A stretch of DNA of 64,000 nt from Mycobacteroides chelonae CCUG 47445 (GCF_001632805.1 NZ_CP007220.1:3720001-3784000); one strand, 5' to 3'; shown: positions 41,916 to 51,401, counted from the stretch's first letter. Notes: a model not told the origin generated them from the letters alone. A program made the numbers and translations.

Positions 41916-43241
41916 ATGGCTGCTGACATCGTTCCCATCGAACTCGGGCTCACGGAGGGTGACGTGGTCACCCTGTGGGCCCCGCGGTGGCGCGACGCCG
42001 GAGACGAGTGGGAGGCGTTTCTCGGCAAGGACGACGATCTGTACGTGTTCGAGTCGGTGGCCGATCTGGTGGCCTTCGTGCGGACCGACAACGACAACGA
42101 TCTGGTCGATCACCCCGCGTGGTCAACGCTGGGTGCACTGTCGGCCGACGAACTCGAGCCCGACGACGACAATCGCTTCGATCTGATCGGGGTGCCGGAG
42201 CTGGTAGCCGACAAGCCGAGCGAGGACGCCGTCGACACGCTGCGCGCCACGCTGGCGATCGTGGCCTCCATCGGCGCGGTCTGCGAGTTGGCACCCATCA
42301 ACAAGCTCATCAACGGCAACCCCGTGTTGGGCACGCTGTCGGGCGGGGCCGAAAGCTTCACCGGTAAAGACGGATTGAAGCGGTGGAACCAGATCGGTGC
42401 CATCGTCGGCAAGTCCTGGGACTCGGTGGTCGACGCCATCGACGAGATCGCCGCCACCCCGGACGTCGATGAGGAACTCTCCGCCGCCGCAGATGCCGAG
42501 CTGCTTGCTGCCGCGGAAAATGCCGTCGACAACGAGGACGACATCGAGGATGACGACGAGCTGGAACTGCTCGACGAGGAATCCGACTCGAACACCGAGA
42601 GCTCCGACGACGAAGACACCGACGACGAGTCCGACGACGAAGACACCGACGACGAGGACTCCGAAGACGAGGACGCCCCGGTTCTGGGCGGCGACGAGGA
42701 CTTCTGGCTGGAAGTCGGCATCGACCCGATCCAGATGATCACCAACTCGGGAACGTTCTACACACTGCGCTGCTACCTCAACGACGAGCCGATCTTCCTG
42801 GGACGCAACGGAAGAATCAGTGTGTTCGGTTCCGAGCGGGCGCTGGCCCGGTATCTGGCCGACGAGCACGATCACGACCTGTCCGACCTGAGCACCTATG
42901 ACGACATCCGTACCGCCGCCACGGATGGCTCGCTGCGGATCGACATCACCGACGACAACATCTACGTGTTCACCGGCCTCGCCGATGACCTGGAAGACGG
43001 CATCGACGAAGTGGACCGGGATCAGCTCGAGCTGGCGGTGGAGCTGCTGACCGATGTCGCCGAGTATTCCGAGGATGACAGCGTCGACGCCGAACTGGAT
43101 AGTGACACCGCGCTGGGCAAGCTGGTCGGGCATCTGCTCGAACCGGATAAGCACGACGAGCCGAAGGGCCCCTTCGCCGATGCGGCCGAGAGCTGGCGGA
43201 CGCTGGAGCGCGCGCTGGAAGCGCGGCTGCGCCGCGAGTAG
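41916..43241 (+). CDS. Rv3311-like protein with extreme acidic linker
   Basis: A 441-residue cytosolic protein closely matching Rv3311 at its start (LWAPRWRDAGDEWEAFLGKDDDLYVFESVADLVAFVRTD, in part). Two homologous halves, roughly 1-190 and 265-435, each contain a strand-helix unit around DxLYVFES or DNIYVFTGLADDLE. They are joined by about 50 residues of almost pure Asp/Glu/Ser/Thr (near 205-255) containing SDDEDTDDE-type repeats. No enzyme motif. Function unknown; the linker may vary in length between strains. Confidence 0.8.
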   Translation: MAADIVPIELGLTEGDVVTLWAPRWRDAGDEWEAFLGKDDDLYVFESVADLVAFVRTDNDNDLVDHPAWSTLGALSADELEPDDDNRFDLIGVPELVADKPSEDAVDTLRATLAIVASIGAVCELAPINKLINGNPVLGTLSGGAESFTGKDGLKRWNQIGAIVGKSWDSVVDAIDEIAATPDVDEELSAAADAELLAAAENAVDNEDDIEDDDELELLDEESDSNTESSDDEDTDDESDDEDTDDEDSEDEDAPVLGGDEDFWLEVGIDPIQMITNSGTFYTLRCYLNDEPIFLGRNGRISVFGSERALARYLADEHDHDLSDLSTYDDIRTAATDGSLRIDITDDNIYVFTGLADDLEDGIDEVDRDQLELAVELLTDVAEYSEDDSVDAELDSDTALGKLVGHLLEPDKHDEPKGPFADAAESWRTLERALEARLRRE

Positions 43242-43267
43242 TGCGCGGCTGGCCGGACCCGTGACGG

Positions 43268-44356
43268 TTAACCGATCAGGACCGCGTATCCGGGTTTGAT
43301 CACGTCATCGATGATCGCCAGCCGTTCATCGAACGGGATAAAGGCTGATTTCATCGCGTTGATGGTGAATCGCTGAAGATCACTCCAGCCATACCCGAAC
43401 GTCTCGACGAGGCGCAGCATCTCGCGGCTCATCGAGGTATCGCTCATCAGCCGGTTATCGGTATTCACGGTCACCCGGAATCGCAACCGCGCCAGCAGGT
43501 CGAAGGGATGGTCGGCAATGCTGGCGACCGCTCCCGTCTGCACATTCGAGCTCGGGCACAGCTCCAACGGCACGCGGGTGTCACGCAGGAGTGAAGACAG
43601 CCGGCCGAGATGCGCCGTGCCGTCCGGATCGATGTCGATATCGTCGACGATGCGCACACCGTGGCCCAGCCGGTCGGCACCACAGAAGGCGATCGCCTCG
43701 TGGATCGAGGGCAATCCAAATCCCTCACCAGCGTGGATGGTGAACCGGGCGTTGGCATTACGCATGTACTCGAAGGCATCGAGGTGGCGGCTCGGCGGAT
43801 AACCCGCCTCGGCTCCGGCGATATCGAACCCGACGGCACCCCGATCGCGGAACTTCACGGCCAGCTCGGCGATCTCCCGCGACCGTGCGGCGTGCCGCAT
43901 CGCGGTGACCAGGGTGCGCACCTTGATACGCTTGCCGGCCGCGCTCGCCTGCCGTTCCCCGTCGGCGAAACCGGCCAGCACGGCGTCCATGACGTCATCG
44001 AGAGTCAGGCCAGCATCGATATGCAGCTCAGGGGCGAAGCGCACCTCGGCGTACACCACGCCATCGGCCGCGAGGTCCTCCACGCACTCGGCAGCCACGC
44101 GGTGCAGCGCCGCCGCCGTCTGCATCACACCGACGGTGTGCGCGAAGGTCTCCAGGTATTGCTCCAGAGACCCACTGTCCGCGGCGGTACGGAACCACGA
44201 AGCCAGGGCACTCTCGTCCTCGGCAGGCAGGCTCTCGTACCCAGATTCCCGGGCTAGGTCCAGGACGGTGCCGGGTCGCAGCCCCCCGTCGAGATGGTCA
44301 TGCAGAAGCGCCTTGGGAGCCTGGGTGATTGACACCAAATCAAGTTCGGCCGTCAC
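43268..44356 (-). CDS. add: adenosine deaminase
   Basis: Deaminates (deoxy)adenosine to (deoxy)inosine. The 362-residue TIM-barrel protein has zinc ligands in [12 protein letters not shown] (H-D-H), the substrate motif [21 protein letters not shown] and the catalytic aspartates in [19 protein letters not shown] 44356 overlaps the deoA stop, making it the last gene of cdd-deoA-add. Product inosine feeds the phosphorylase at 32933. Rv3312c, which lies between Rv3311 and add in M. tuberculosis, is missing. Confidence 0.95.
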   Translation of the reverse strand: MTAELDLVSITQAPKALLHDHLDGGLRPGTVLDLARESGYESLPAEDESALASWFRTAADSGSLEQYLETFAHTVGVMQTAAALHRVAAECVEDLAADGVVYAEVRFAPELHIDAGLTLDDVMDAVLAGFADGERQASAAGKRIKVRTLVTAMRHAARSREIAELAVKFRDRGAVGFDIAGAEAGYPPSRHLDAFEYMRNANARFTIHAGEGFGLPSIHEAIAFCGADRLGHGVRIVDDIDIDPDGTAHLGRLSSLLRDTRVPLELCPSSNVQTGAVASIADHPFDLLARLRFRVTVNTDNRLMSDTSMSREMLRLVETFGYGWSDLQRFTINAMKSAFIPFDERLAIIDDVIKPGYAVLIG

Positions 44357-45642
44357 ACCGGAAGTCTATCGATGATGAGTCCGGCGGCGGGGGGCGCCTC
44401 ACCGATACCCCATCCACCTTCCAGCGCGTTGAGCGCTGCGGGCACCCGTTCGGGGGTATCGGTGTACAGCGTGAACAGCGGTTCGCCGGCGACCACCGGC
44501 TCACCCGGGCGCCGGTGAATACGCACGCCCGCGCCATGTTGTACCGACTCTCCGGGACGGCTGCGCCCGGCCCCGAGCCGCCACGCGGCGACCCCAACCG
44601 GCATCGCATCGATGTGATGCACCACACCACTGGACGGAGCGAGCACAGTCTCCTGGCACTGGCCGACCGGCAACGGCACCAAGAGATCCCCGCCTTGCGC
44701 ACTGATCATCGCCCGGAACACGTCCATTGCGGTGCCATCGGTCAACGTCGCGGCAGGGTCCTTGCCGTCGATACCGGCAGCGGCAAGCATCTCGCGGGCC
44801 AGAGCCACCGTGAGGGCGACCACGTCATCGGGCCCTCCCCCCGCCAGCACGTCAAGTGATTCCTGCACCTCGACCGCGTTTCCCGCGGTGGCCCCGAGCG
44901 GGGTATCCATCGCGGTAAGCAGCGCACTGGTGGCGACCCCGTGCGCGGCGCCCAGATCGACCATCGCCGAGGCCAATTCGCGCGCTTGCTGCTCGGACTT
45001 CATGAATGCCCCCGCGCCCACCTTGACATCGAGGACCAGCGCGGCGGTGCCCTCGGCCAGCTTCTTACTCATGATCGACCCGGCGATGAGCGGTATCGAT
45101 TCCACAGTGCCGGTGATGTCGCGCAGCGCGTACAGCTTTCGATCGGCGGGCGCCAATGAGGCCCCGGCCGCACAGATCACCGCCCCGACATCGGAAAGCT
45201 GCTGACGTATCTCCTCGTTGGTGAGGTCGACCCGGATGCCCGCGATGGACTCAAGCTTGTCCAGGGTGCCGCCGGTGTGCCCGAGACCTCGTCCGGACAG
45301 CTGAGGTACCGCCGCCCCGCAGGCAGCCACGACGGCAACCAACGGCAGGCTGATCTTGTCCCCCACGCCACCGGTGGAGTGTTTGTCTACGGTCGGGCGA
45401 GACAGACCGGACAGGTCCAATCGCTCACCGGAGGACAGAATCGCCGCGGTCCATGCCGTCGTCTCGGCAGCGTTCATCCCCTGCAGATAGATCGCCATCA
45501 GCAGCGCCGCGACCTGCTCCTCACCGATGGCGTTACGGGTGTACTCGCCGATCAGCCAGTCGATGGCTCCCGGACTCAGTTCCCCGCCATCACGCTTGGC
45601 GGCGATGATCGACGGCATATCGAACGCGTACATGTTTGCCAT
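44353..45642 (-). CDS. deoA: thymidine phosphorylase
   Basis: Phosphorolysis of thymidine (and deoxyuridine) to base and deoxyribose-1-phosphate. The 429-residue protein has the phosphate loop [33 protein letters not shown], and a C-terminal alpha/beta domain with [22 protein letters not shown] 45642 shares one base with the cdd stop (TGATG). Middle gene of the pyrimidine-nucleoside operon. Confidence 0.95.
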   Translation of the reverse strand: MANMYAFDMPSIIAAKRDGGELSPGAIDWLIGEYTRNAIGEEQVAALLMAIYLQGMNAAETTAWTAAILSSGERLDLSGLSRPTVDKHSTGGVGDKISLPLVAVVAACGAAVPQLSGRGLGHTGGTLDKLESIAGIRVDLTNEEIRQQLSDVGAVICAAGASLAPADRKLYALRDITGTVESIPLIAGSIMSKKLAEGTAALVLDVKVGAGAFMKSEQQARELASAMVDLGAAHGVATSALLTAMDTPLGATAGNAVEVQESLDVLAGGGPDDVVALTVALAREMLAAAGIDGKDPAATLTDGTAMDVFRAMISAQGGDLLVPLPVGQCQETVLAPSSGVVHHIDAMPVGVAAWRLGAGRSRPGESVQHGAGVRIHRRPGEPVVAGEPLFTLYTDTPERVPAALNALEGGWGIGEAPPAAGLIIDRLPV

Positions 45643-46040
45643 CAGATCCGGCCTCGTTCCAGGTCATCGGGGCCGAAAGCCTCCGGGAGCAGCTCCGCGA
45701 GCCGTCGTGGCGCGTCCGAGTGATCGATCAGCAGGTCAGGGCCGCCGTGTTCGAGAAGTAGCTGGCGGCACCGGCCGCAGGGCATCAGGGCCTCACCACG
45801 CGAATCGACACAGGACAGCGCGACCAGCCGGCCTCCACCGGTGGAGGCCAGGGCGCACACCACAGAACACTCCGCACAGAGACCTAGCCCATATGAGACA
45901 TTCTCCACATTGCAGCCGACGACGACCCGACCGTCGTCGACGAGCGCGGCCGCACCCACCGGATACTTCGAATAGGGCGCGTACGCGTGCTTGGTTATCG
46001 CATATGCCTTGTCCCGCAATTCATTCCAGTCGATCAACAT
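45642..46040 (-). CDS. cdd: cytidine deaminase
   Basis: Zinc enzyme turning (deoxy)cytidine into (deoxy)uridine, the substrate of DeoA. The 132-residue length and motifs are standard: CNVENVSYGLGLCAECSVV with the catalytic glutamate, and MPCGRCRQLLLEHGG with the two other zinc cysteines. ATG 46040 begins the cdd-deoA-add operon, divergent from sdhC across 259 bases. Confidence 0.95.
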   Translation of the reverse strand: MLIDWNELRDKAYAITKHAYAPYSKYPVGAAALVDDGRVVVGCNVENVSYGLGLCAECSVVCALASTGGGRLVALSCVDSRGEALMPCGRCRQLLLEHGGPDLLIDHSDAPRRLAELLPEAFGPDDLERGRI

Positions 46041-46299
46041 GATCGGGAATCCTCCCTGTCGACCCCATGAGAGTCGCGTCGGCTCATCATTTGCTCGTGC
46101 AAGGTTTACCTAACTTACTTTGGAGTACGGTGCATTTCGGCGCTTTTTCGCGCTCACGCGATTTCGGCGCCACCTCGGGATGGGTTTAGAGTTCGGATGA
46201 CGGTTCGCCGACCACCGTTGGGCCATCGGTTGCGCGTCATGGACGCCCCCATTTACCGCGCCGTTTGGCCCCAGTCCACCATTGGTGTTGGAGGCCCAC
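46041..46299. promoter_or_regulatory. cdd/sdhC divergent control region
   Basis: No gene. It contains an IdeR-box-like stretch at 46100-46118, two direct copies of ATTTCGGCGC (46134-46143 and 46161-46170, 27 bp apart), a possible sdh -10 TACGGT at 46127-46132, and a TGGAGG ribosome site before GTG 46300. Confidence 0.45.
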
Positions 46300-46722
46300 G
46301 TGACGACTGCGACGCCCGATACGGCCACATCTGGCCGTGAAGGTAATCGCCTCAAGCGATCGCTATACCGTGGTGATCCAGGAATGTGGTCCTGGGTCCT
46401 GCATCGCATTACCGGTGCCACGATTTTCTTCTTCCTTTTTGTTCACGTCTTGGATACCGCACTCGTACGGGTGAGCCCTGAGTCGTACAACTCGGTGATC
46501 GAGACCTATAAGACCCCGATCGTCGGGTTGATGGAACTCGGCCTAGTCGCGGCGGTGCTCTACCACGCACTCAACGGTGTCCGGGTAATCCTCGTCGATT
46601 TCTGGTCCAAGGGCCCGCGTTATCAGCGGCTCATGCTGTGGATCATCGGCGGCGTCTGGTTTGTGGTGATGGTTCCCGCGGTAACCCGGATTCTCATGCA
46701 CATGGCGGAGCGTTTCCTATGA
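46300..46722 (+). CDS. sdhC: succinate dehydrogenase cytochrome b subunit SdhC
   Basis: Membrane anchor binding heme b and menaquinone. The 140-residue protein has three membrane helices and the heme/quinone motifs SLYRGDPGMWSWVLHRITG and LYHALNGVRVILVDF. GTG 46300 with a TGGAGG site six bases upstream is chosen over the upstream TTG at 46282. The stop overlaps sdhD. Corresponds to Rv3316. Confidence 0.95.
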   Translation: MTTATPDTATSGREGNRLKRSLYRGDPGMWSWVLHRITGATIFFFLFVHVLDTALVRVSPESYNSVIETYKTPIVGLMELGLVAAVLYHALNGVRVILVDFWSKGPRYQRLMLWIIGGVWFVVMVPAVTRILMHMAERFL

Positions 46723-47201
46723 CAACACCTCAGACCGGTCCGAACGCGAGCGCGCGCGCCAATGGCCGCCTCGCTCCCGTCATGGAGCGCAACTACGACC
46801 GCCCTGCCGCACTGGACAACCCACGTGCACCCCGGCGGGCATCGGGTATGCCCAACTTCGAGAAGTACGCGTGGATCTTCATGCGTCTGTCGGGCATCGT
46901 CCTGATCTTTCTGGCCCTGGGCCACCTGTTCATCATGCTGATGTGGGACAACGGCGTGTACCGCCTCGACTTCAACTTCGTGGCGCAACGCTGGGCGAGC
47001 CCGTTCTGGCAGACCTGGGACCTGACGATGCTGTGGCTGGCTCAGCTGCACGGCGGCAACGGCATGCGCACGATCATCGCCGACTACACCCGCAAGGATT
47101 CGACCCGGTTCTGGCTCAATTGCCTGCTGGCACTGTCGATAATCTTTACGGTTGTGCTCGGCACGTACGTCCTGCTGACCTTCAACCCGAACATCGGTTA
47201 G
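46719..47201 (+). CDS. sdhD: succinate dehydrogenase membrane anchor SdhD
   Basis: A 160-residue protein with three membrane helices after a 55-residue soluble N-terminus: FEKYAWIFMRLSGIVLIFLALGHLFIMLMWD (in part), then WLAQLHGGNGMRTIIADYTRK between helices, and a final LNCLLALSIIFTVVLGTYVLLTF. The histidines in GHLF and LHGG are candidate heme ligands. ATG overlaps the sdhC stop. Confidence 0.95.
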   Translation: MTTPQTGPNASARANGRLAPVMERNYDRPAALDNPRAPRRASGMPNFEKYAWIFMRLSGIVLIFLALGHLFIMLMWDNGVYRLDFNFVAQRWASPFWQTWDLTMLWLAQLHGGNGMRTIIADYTRKDSTRFWLNCLLALSIIFTVVLGTYVLLTFNPNIG

Positions 47202-47215
47202 GGGCGATTTCCACA

Positions 47216-48970
47216 ATGATTCAGGAACATCGGTACGACGTCGTCATCGTCGGCGCGGGTGGCGCGGGTATGCGTGCCGCGGTGGAGGCCGGACCTCGCG
47301 TTCGTACGGCGGTACTGACCAAGCTGTACCCGACACGCAGTCACACCGGCGCCGCCCAGGGCGGCATGTGCGCCGCGCTGGCCAACGTCGAGGAAGACAA
47401 CTGGGAGTGGCACACCTTCGACACCGTCAAGGGCGGCGACTATCTCGCCGACCAGGACGCCGTGGAGATCATGTGCAAGGAGGCGATCGACGCCGTCCTC
47501 GACCTCGAGAAGATGGGCATGCCGTTCAACCGGACACCCCAGGGTCGAATCGACCAGCGCCGCTTCGGTGGCCACACTCGCGACCACGGTAAGGCGCCGG
47601 TGCGCCGGGCCTGCTACGCCGCCGACCGCACCGGGCACATGATCCTGCAGACGCTGTACCAAAACTGCGTCAAGCACGACGTCGAGTTCTTCAACGAGTT
47701 CTACGCACTGGATGTCGTACTCACCGAGACGCCCAACGGCCCGGTGGCCACCGGCGTGGTCGCCTACGAGCTCGCGACCGGCGACATCCATGTGTTCCAC
47801 GCCAAGGCAATCGTTTTCGCCACCGGCGGTTCGGGCCGCATGTACAAGACCACCTCCAACGCACACACCCTGACCGGCGACGGCCTGGGCATTGTGTTCC
47901 GCAAGGGACTTCCGTTGGAGGACATGGAGTTCCACCAGTTCCACCCGACAGGCCTTGCCGGTCTGGGCATCTTGATCTCCGAAGCCGTGCGCGGTGAGGG
48001 CGGTCGTCTGCTCAACGCCGACGGCGAGCGGTTCATGGAGCGCTACGCCCCCACCATCGTCGACCTGGCGCCTCGCGACATCGTCGCGCGCTCAATGGTT
48101 CTCGAGGTGCTGGAGGGCCGCGGCGCGGGCCCGAACAAGGACTACGTCTACATCGACGTGCGTCACCTCGGTGCCGACGTGCTGGAAGCCAAGCTGCCGG
48201 ATATCACCGAATTCGCCCGTACCTACCTGGGTGTCGACCCGGTCACCGAACTGGTTCCGGTGTACCCCACCTGTCACTACGTGATGGGCGGCATCCCGAC
48301 CAACATCAAGGGACAGGTGCTGCGCGACAACGACAACGTGGTTCCCGGGCTGTACGCCGCAGGCGAGTGCGCCTGTGTCTCGGTGCACGGCGCCAACCGG
48401 CTGGGCACCAACTCGCTGCTGGACATCAACGTGTTCGGCCGCCGGGCGGGTATCGCCGCAGCCGAGTACGCCGACGCTCACGACTTCGTCGAACTGCCGG
48501 AGAACCCGGCCACGATGGTCACCAAGTGGGTGGCGGACGTGCTTTCCGAGCACGGCGACGAGCGCGTGGCCGACATCCGCACCGAGCTGCAGCAGTCGAT
48601 GGACAACAATGCCGCGGTGTTCCGCACCGAAGAGACGCTCAAGCAGGCGCTGCAGGACATCCACCGGCTCAAGGAGCGGTACAGCCGAATCACGGTGCAC
48701 GACAAGGGCAAGCGCTACAACAGCGACCTGCTCGAGGCCATCGAGCTGGGCTTCCTGCTCGAACTCGCCGAGGTGACCGTGGTCGGTGCGCTCAACCGCA
48801 AGGAGTCCCGCGGCGGCCACGCTCGCGAGGACTACCCGAACCGGGACGACACCAACTACATGCGACACACCATGGCGTACAAGCAGGGTGCCGAGCTGCT
48901 GTCCGATATCCGGCTGGACTACAAGCCCGTTGTCCAGACCCGGTACGAGCCGATGGAACGGAAGTACTGA
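47216..48970 (+). CDS. sdhA: succinate dehydrogenase flavoprotein subunit SdhA
   Basis: Covalent-FAD subunit oxidising succinate to fumarate. The 584-residue protein has the FAD fold VVIVGAGGAGMRAAVEAG, the flavinylated histidine in PTRSHTGAAQGG, substrate residues HPTGLAG and RGEGG, and the C-terminal RKESRGGHAREDYPNRDD. ATG 47216 follows sdhD by 14 bases. It corresponds to Rv3318. Confidence 0.97.
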   Translation: MIQEHRYDVVIVGAGGAGMRAAVEAGPRVRTAVLTKLYPTRSHTGAAQGGMCAALANVEEDNWEWHTFDTVKGGDYLADQDAVEIMCKEAIDAVLDLEKMGMPFNRTPQGRIDQRRFGGHTRDHGKAPVRRACYAADRTGHMILQTLYQNCVKHDVEFFNEFYALDVVLTETPNGPVATGVVAYELATGDIHVFHAKAIVFATGGSGRMYKTTSNAHTLTGDGLGIVFRKGLPLEDMEFHQFHPTGLAGLGILISEAVRGEGGRLLNADGERFMERYAPTIVDLAPRDIVARSMVLEVLEGRGAGPNKDYVYIDVRHLGADVLEAKLPDITEFARTYLGVDPVTELVPVYPTCHYVMGGIPTNIKGQVLRDNDNVVPGLYAAGECACVSVHGANRLGTNSLLDINVFGRRAGIAAAEYADAHDFVELPENPATMVTKWVADVLSEHGDERVADIRTELQQSMDNNAAVFRTEETLKQALQDIHRLKERYSRITVHDKGKRYNSDLLEAIELGFLLELAEVTVVGALNRKESRGGHAREDYPNRDDTNYMRHTMAYKQGAELLSDIRLDYKPVVQTRYEPMERKY

Positions 48971-48971
48971 G

Positions 48972-49754
48972 ATGACTGCGGTTATCGAGAAAGCCGAAGC
49001 CGGCGACCCGCCGCTGCCGCCGGTCCCCGAGGGCGCGGTCATCGTCGAGCTCAAGATTCAGCGCTTCAACCCCGAGGATCCGGACGCCGCCGGGTGGCAG
49101 AGCTTCCGCGTGCCGTGCCTGCCGACGGACCGGCTGCTGAACCTGCTGCTGTACGTGAAGGGTTACCTGGACGGCACGCTGACCTTCCGCCGCTCCTGCG
49201 CGCACGGCGTGTGCGGTTCGGATGCCATGCGCATCAACGGCGTCAACCGGCTCGCCTGCAAGGTGCTGATGCGGGATCTGCTGCCCAAGAAGCCCAAGAA
49301 GATGCTCACCATCACCATCGAGCCGATCCGCGGTCTGCCTGTGGAAAAGGACCTGGTGGTCAACATGGAGCCCTTCTTCGACGCATTCCGCGCCGTGAAG
49401 CCGTACATGATCACCAGCGGCAACCAGCCGACGCGTGAGCACATCCAGAGCCAGACCGACCGCGCGCGCTTCGATGACACCACCAAGTGCATCCTGTGTG
49501 CCTGCTGCACCACCAGCTGCCCGGTGTTCTGGAGCGACGGAAGCTACTTCGGTCCCGCGGCGATCGTGAATGCGCACCGGTTCATCTTCGACAGCCGCGA
49601 CGAGGCCGCCGCCGAGCGCCTGGACATCCTCAACGACGTGGACGGGGTGTGGCGCTGCCGCACCACGTTCAACTGCACCGACGCCTGCCCGCGCGGTATC
49701 GAGGTCACCAAGGCGATCCAGGAGGTCAAGCGCGCACTGATGTTCGCGCGCTAA
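48972..49754 (+). CDS. sdhB: succinate dehydrogenase iron-sulfur subunit SdhB
   Basis: Carries electrons from FAD to quinone through three clusters: [2Fe-2S] in SCAHGVCGSDAMRINGVNRLAC (cited in part), then CILCACCTTSCP and CTDACPRGIE for the [4Fe-4S] and [3Fe-4S] clusters. 260 residues. ATG 48972 starts one base after the sdhA stop. A strong terminator follows. Confidence 0.97.
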   Translation: MTAVIEKAEAGDPPLPPVPEGAVIVELKIQRFNPEDPDAAGWQSFRVPCLPTDRLLNLLLYVKGYLDGTLTFRRSCAHGVCGSDAMRINGVNRLACKVLMRDLLPKKPKKMLTITIEPIRGLPVEKDLVVNMEPFFDAFRAVKPYMITSGNQPTREHIQSQTDRARFDDTTKCILCACCTTSCPVFWSDGSYFGPAAIVNAHRFIFDSRDEAAAERLDILNDVDGVWRCRTTFNCTDACPRGIEVTKAIQEVKRALMFAR

Positions 49755-49771
49755 CCGATCGATCAGTCTGC

Positions 49772-49816
49772 ACCGCCGGGTGTGAGCGCCCATGCTCGCG
49801 CCCGGCGGTTTTTTCT
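49772..49816 (+). terminator. intrinsic terminator of sdhCDAB
   Basis: ACCGCCGGG (49772-49780) pairs perfectly with CCCGGCGGT (49801-49809), with extra pairing inside the loop (GAGC/GCTC), followed by TTTTTTC. Eighteen bases after the sdhB stop. The best Rho-independent terminator in the window. Confidence 0.9.
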
Positions 49817-49831
49817 ATGCCGGGCCGGGCC

Positions 49832-49858
49832 TGTCACACATCTGAGGGCTGCCTCGTC
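49832..49858 (+). promoter_or_regulatory. ECF41-type promoter (TGTCACA-N16-CGTC)
   Basis: TGTCACA at 49832-49838 and CGTC at 49855-49858 with a 16-base spacer match the promoter reported for ECF41 sigma factors. The target ATG lies eight bases after CGTC, so the transcript is nearly or fully leaderless. An ECF41-type sigma gene lies immediately downstream, convergent. Confidence 0.75.
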
Positions 49859-49866
49859 ATACGGAT

Positions 49867-50475
49867 ATGACTGCACAATCACGCAAAACAACCCGTATCA
49901 ATCCCGTCCCCCCGCAACAAGCCTCCTTGCTCACACGCATCATGTACAAGGTCGCCAAGCGGCGATACGGCCAAGTGCCCGAACCGTTTACGGTGCTTGC
50001 CCACCACCGCAAGCTGATGGTGGCCGCCGCGATGCACGAGCAGATGCTGGGCAGCGCATCCAAGGTTCTGCCGGCCAGCGTGCGAGAACTCGCGGTGTTC
50101 TGGACCGCCCGCACGGTGGGTTGCTCATGGTGCGTCGACTTCGGCTCCATGCTGCAGCGGCTCGACGGCTTGGACGTCGAGCGGCTCAAGGCCATCGACG
50201 ACTATGCGACCTCCGCGCTGTACACCGACGACGAGCGCGCCGCCATCGCCTATGCCGATGCGATGACCGGCAATCCGCATGACATCACCGACGAGCAGGT
50301 CGAGGATCTACGTCGGCGGTTCGGTGACACCGGGGTGATTGAGCTGACCTACCAGGTCGGCGTCGAAAACATGCGCGCCCGGACGTACGCCGCCCTCGGA
50401 ATCACCGAGCAGGGCTTCAATTCCGGCGACGCCTGCCGGGTTCCGTGGGCCATCGAGGACACAGCGGACGCCTAG
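49867..50475 (+). CDS. carboxymuconolactone decarboxylase/AhpD-like protein
   Basis: A 202-residue all-helical protein of the CMD/AhpD fold: SVRELAVFWTARTVGCSWCVDFGSML contains the redox C-x2-C (C86, C89), and ELTYQVGVENMRARTYAALG follows. Such proteins are peroxidase partners or decarboxylases. CMD genes are among the usual targets of ECF41 sigma factors (carboxymuconolactone decarboxylase, oxidoreductase, epimerase). Its promoter has the matching motif and the sigma gene overlaps its stop by four bases on the other strand. Confidence 0.88.
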   Translation: MTAQSRKTTRINPVPPQQASLLTRIMYKVAKRRYGQVPEPFTVLAHHRKLMVAAAMHEQMLGSASKVLPASVRELAVFWTARTVGCSWCVDFGSMLQRLDGLDVERLKAIDDYATSALYTDDERAAIAYADAMTGNPHDITDEQVEDLRRRFGDTGVIELTYQVGVENMRARTYAALGITEQGFNSGDACRVPWAIEDTADA

Positions 50476-51380
50476 CCGCTGCGCAACGGCGTGCCGCTGA
50501 ACTTGTCGGGATTGCTCACATCCCAGACCGCCAGCACCTTGCCGTCCCGCACGGTGTATCCGCTGACCCGGGGCAGTACCGGCCTGAAATCCGGGTCGGT
50601 GTCTGTCGCGGTCAGGTACATGCCGAACTGTCCGTTCACCAACGCCGGATTGATGGCCTGGATCATCTGTGGGCCGTAACGGTCCAGCAATCCGAGCAGG
50701 AAACGCGCCACCTTGTTGGGGCCGCGGATGACCCGCACCGCGGTCGGTGCCTTGCCATCGGAATCCCCTGTCATCGTCACGTCCGGATGCAGCAGTCGGA
50801 CAACGGCTTCCACGCTGCCGGACATGAGGGCCTCGAGTAACTGGCCGACCACCTCATTGTGCTCGGCATCGGCCACCGGCTCCGGCGTCGCACTCACCGT
50901 CCGACGCGCACGCGTGGCGAGTTGACGCGCGGCCGCGTCGTTGATGCCGAGGATCTCGGCAATCTGCTTGAAGGGCACGGAGAATCCGTCGTGCAGGACG
51001 AAGGCCACGCGCTGATCGGGTGCCAGACGGTCCAGCACCACCATCGCCGCATAGCGCGCGTCCTCACTGGCCACCAGCACGGCCAGCGGATCATTGCCGT
51101 CCAGGCCGGTGACCACCGGTTCCGGAAGCCACTCCCCCACATAGGTTTCCCTGCGATAGACGGCCGACCGCAGCCGATCCAGGCCGAGCCGGGATACCAC
51201 GGTAGTCAGCCACGCCACGAGGTCCTCGATCTCGACGGTCGTGGAGTGCAGGCGCAACCATGCGTCCTGGACGATGTCCTCGGCGTCCGCGACGCTGCCG
51301 GTGAGTCGGTAGGCCACCGCCTGCAATCGAGGGCGCAGCGCCTCGAACTCGTCGGTGCGATCACGAACCGGAACTGCCAC
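50472..51380 (-). CDS. ECF41-type sigma factor with fused SnoaL-like domain (SigJ-like)
   Basis: A 302-residue sigma factor. Region 2: LTGSVADAEDIVQDAWLRL; region 4: FVLHDGFSVPFKQIAEILGINDAAARQLATRARR (in part). The linker has WLPEP (the ECF41 WLP motif), and the C-terminal SnoaL-like domain has DSDGK (DGGGK in the consensus) and the terminal NPDKF. No anti-sigma gene: in this group the C-terminal domain regulates activity in cis. Leaderless GTG 51380. Corresponds in type to SigJ of M. tuberculosis. Confidence 0.9.
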   Translation of the reverse strand: MAVPVRDRTDEFEALRPRLQAVAYRLTGSVADAEDIVQDAWLRLHSTTVEIEDLVAWLTTVVSRLGLDRLRSAVYRRETYVGEWLPEPVVTGLDGNDPLAVLVASEDARYAAMVVLDRLAPDQRVAFVLHDGFSVPFKQIAEILGINDAAARQLATRARRTVSATPEPVADAEHNEVVGQLLEALMSGSVEAVVRLLHPDVTMTGDSDGKAPTAVRVIRGPNKVARFLLGLLDRYGPQMIQAINPALVNGQFGMYLTATDTDPDFRPVLPRVSGYTVRDGKVLAVWDVSNPDKFSGTPLRSG

Positions 51381-51386
51381 CTCTTG

Positions 51387-51392
51387 AGCCTA
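51387..51392 (-). promoter_or_regulatory. -10 box (TAGGCT) for the ECF41-type gene
   Basis: Six bases before GTG 51380; housekeeping-like rather than ECF41-like, so autoregulation is not indicated. Confidence 0.5.
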
Positions 51393-51401
51393 GGCCTGCC
51401 A

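Noticed and set aside
42123..43154. A 343-residue minus-strand frame opposite the Rv3311-like gene
   Set aside because: Val/Gly-rich mirror of the acidic codons; no ribosome site, no homology recognised.
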